Shown: one piece after another, positions 41,151-41,414 of the stretch | Layout: each line of letters begins with the position of its first letter | Numbering within the stretch: position 1 is the first letter of the stretch | Assembly: GCA_030148005.1 (NCBI GenBank) | Contig: JASBUI010000005.1 | Location: forward strand, 1-41,414 | Length of the DNA stretch: 41,414 nt | Direction of reading: 5' to 3' | From: Paracoccaceae bacterium | GTDB lineage: Bacteria; Pseudomonadota; Alphaproteobacteria; Rhodobacterales; Rhodobacteraceae | The notes under the pieces: generated by a model | What the model was told of the DNA's origin: nothing | What the model saw: only the letters and a program-made list of their open reading frames with translations | The model's database searches: none | Made by a program: the position numbers and the translations under genes

Positions 41151-41414
41151 CTAAAAATAGAGATAGAGCAGGCGGGGCGCGCCAAGTAAGTTAGGGCGCA
41201 TCCAGTCTATTTTGTCTCTTCGCTCTTTGAAATTGATAGTATCTGAAGAGATATGTGGGCGGTTTGGTTCATTCGATGGATCAGCCTCTTCATATCGACT
41301 TACTAGGACTTCGGTCCGATTATGTAAGGTCAGCTTCACTGTTTGGACGGTTTCTTGTTTTCTTATGAAAACCAGAAGCACAACAAACAGAAAGACTGTC
41401 CCAACCAGCCGGTT
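41151..41414 (-). CDS. C-terminal end of a membrane protein, partial
   Basis: The frame enters from the right edge and stays open to a TAG/TAA-type stop at 41151. The first visible residues form a membrane helix (NRLVGTVFLFVVLLVFIRK), followed by about 70 polar residues with VQTVKLTLHNRTEVLVSRYE and a basic C-terminus. The 5' part is outside the window. Base use is AT-richer than the neighbours. Family not recognised; a chance open frame cannot be excluded. Confidence 0.45.
   Translation of the reverse strand, partial: NRLVGTVFLFVVLLVFIRKQETVQTVKLTLHNRTEVLVSRYEEADPSNEPNRPHISSDTINFKERRDKIDWMRPNLLGAPRLLYLYF

Overview
The window looks like chromosomal DNA of an alphaproteobacterium, most likely a member of the Rhodobacterales (Rhodobacteraceae). 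The reasons are the high G+C coding bias, the Roseobacter-style gene content (FrcABC-type sugar importer, polyol genes, pcaHG with a DUF849 gene, msrPQ, zinc-ribbon dinB, small 41-residue L36), a CTTGAC/CCCCAT-type RpoH promoter at clpB, and clustered GANTC sites. I cannot fix the genus from sequence alone.

Layout. 1-1065: start of mtaB, then dapF (both minus), and a tRNA-Lys(TTT) with its own promoter. 1219-1842: a stand-alone small RNA ligase, followed by about 400 bp of hairpin-rich non-coding DNA. 2251-12619: a long plus-strand pentitol/pentulose catabolic operon. It holds an ABC importer (ATPase, permease, binding protein), an L-xylulose-reductase-like SDR, a xylitol-dehydrogenase-like MDR, a HAD phosphatase, xylulokinase, the wreck of a MalG-type permease, a DeoR regulator, an orphan UgpC/SmoK-type ATPase and transaldolase. 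Together these would carry L-xylulose or xylitol to D-xylulose 5-phosphate and into the pentose phosphate pathway. 12714-13839: a WYL regulator divergent from a small ABM-like protein, with a perfect operator between them.

13840-18816 is an AT-richer, mosaic accessory island. Three minus-strand cassettes each pair a small membrane or secreted protein with a gene that ends, or would end, in the first part of a Hint (hedgehog/intein) domain. They are separated by copies of a decayed serine-resolvase 5' half and of the 3' end of a small helical-protein gene. Nonsense codons, a homopolymer frameshift, slippage duplications and a microhomology junction are all visible, so most of the array is decayed. 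It is followed by a 2OG-Fe(II) oxygenase gene and an intact serine resolvase with 12-bp tandem repeats in front of it.

20394-27732: NCS1 transporter, DSD1-type PLP enzyme, then a tightly overlapping pcaH-pcaG-BKACE(DUF849)-pcaB block of the protocatechuate branch and a PaaK-like CoA ligase. 27749-29389: an exported caspase-fold protein lacking the catalytic His and Cys, with two peptidoglycan-binding domains. 29465-29730: rpmJ and tRNA-Val(GAC). 29887-34990: N-formylglutamate amidohydrolase, dinB, a tryptophan-halogenase family flavoprotein, pyrF and a small hypothetical protein. 35244-37859: clpB with an RpoH-type promoter. 37972-38859: a tetR-yciI pair with a perfect palindromic operator. 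39070-40698: msrP-msrQ for periplasmic methionine sulfoxide repair. The right end holds no plus-strand gene but contains a GANTC cluster, an rRNA-like promoter with nothing obvious behind it, and the 3' end of a membrane-protein gene running in from beyond the edge.
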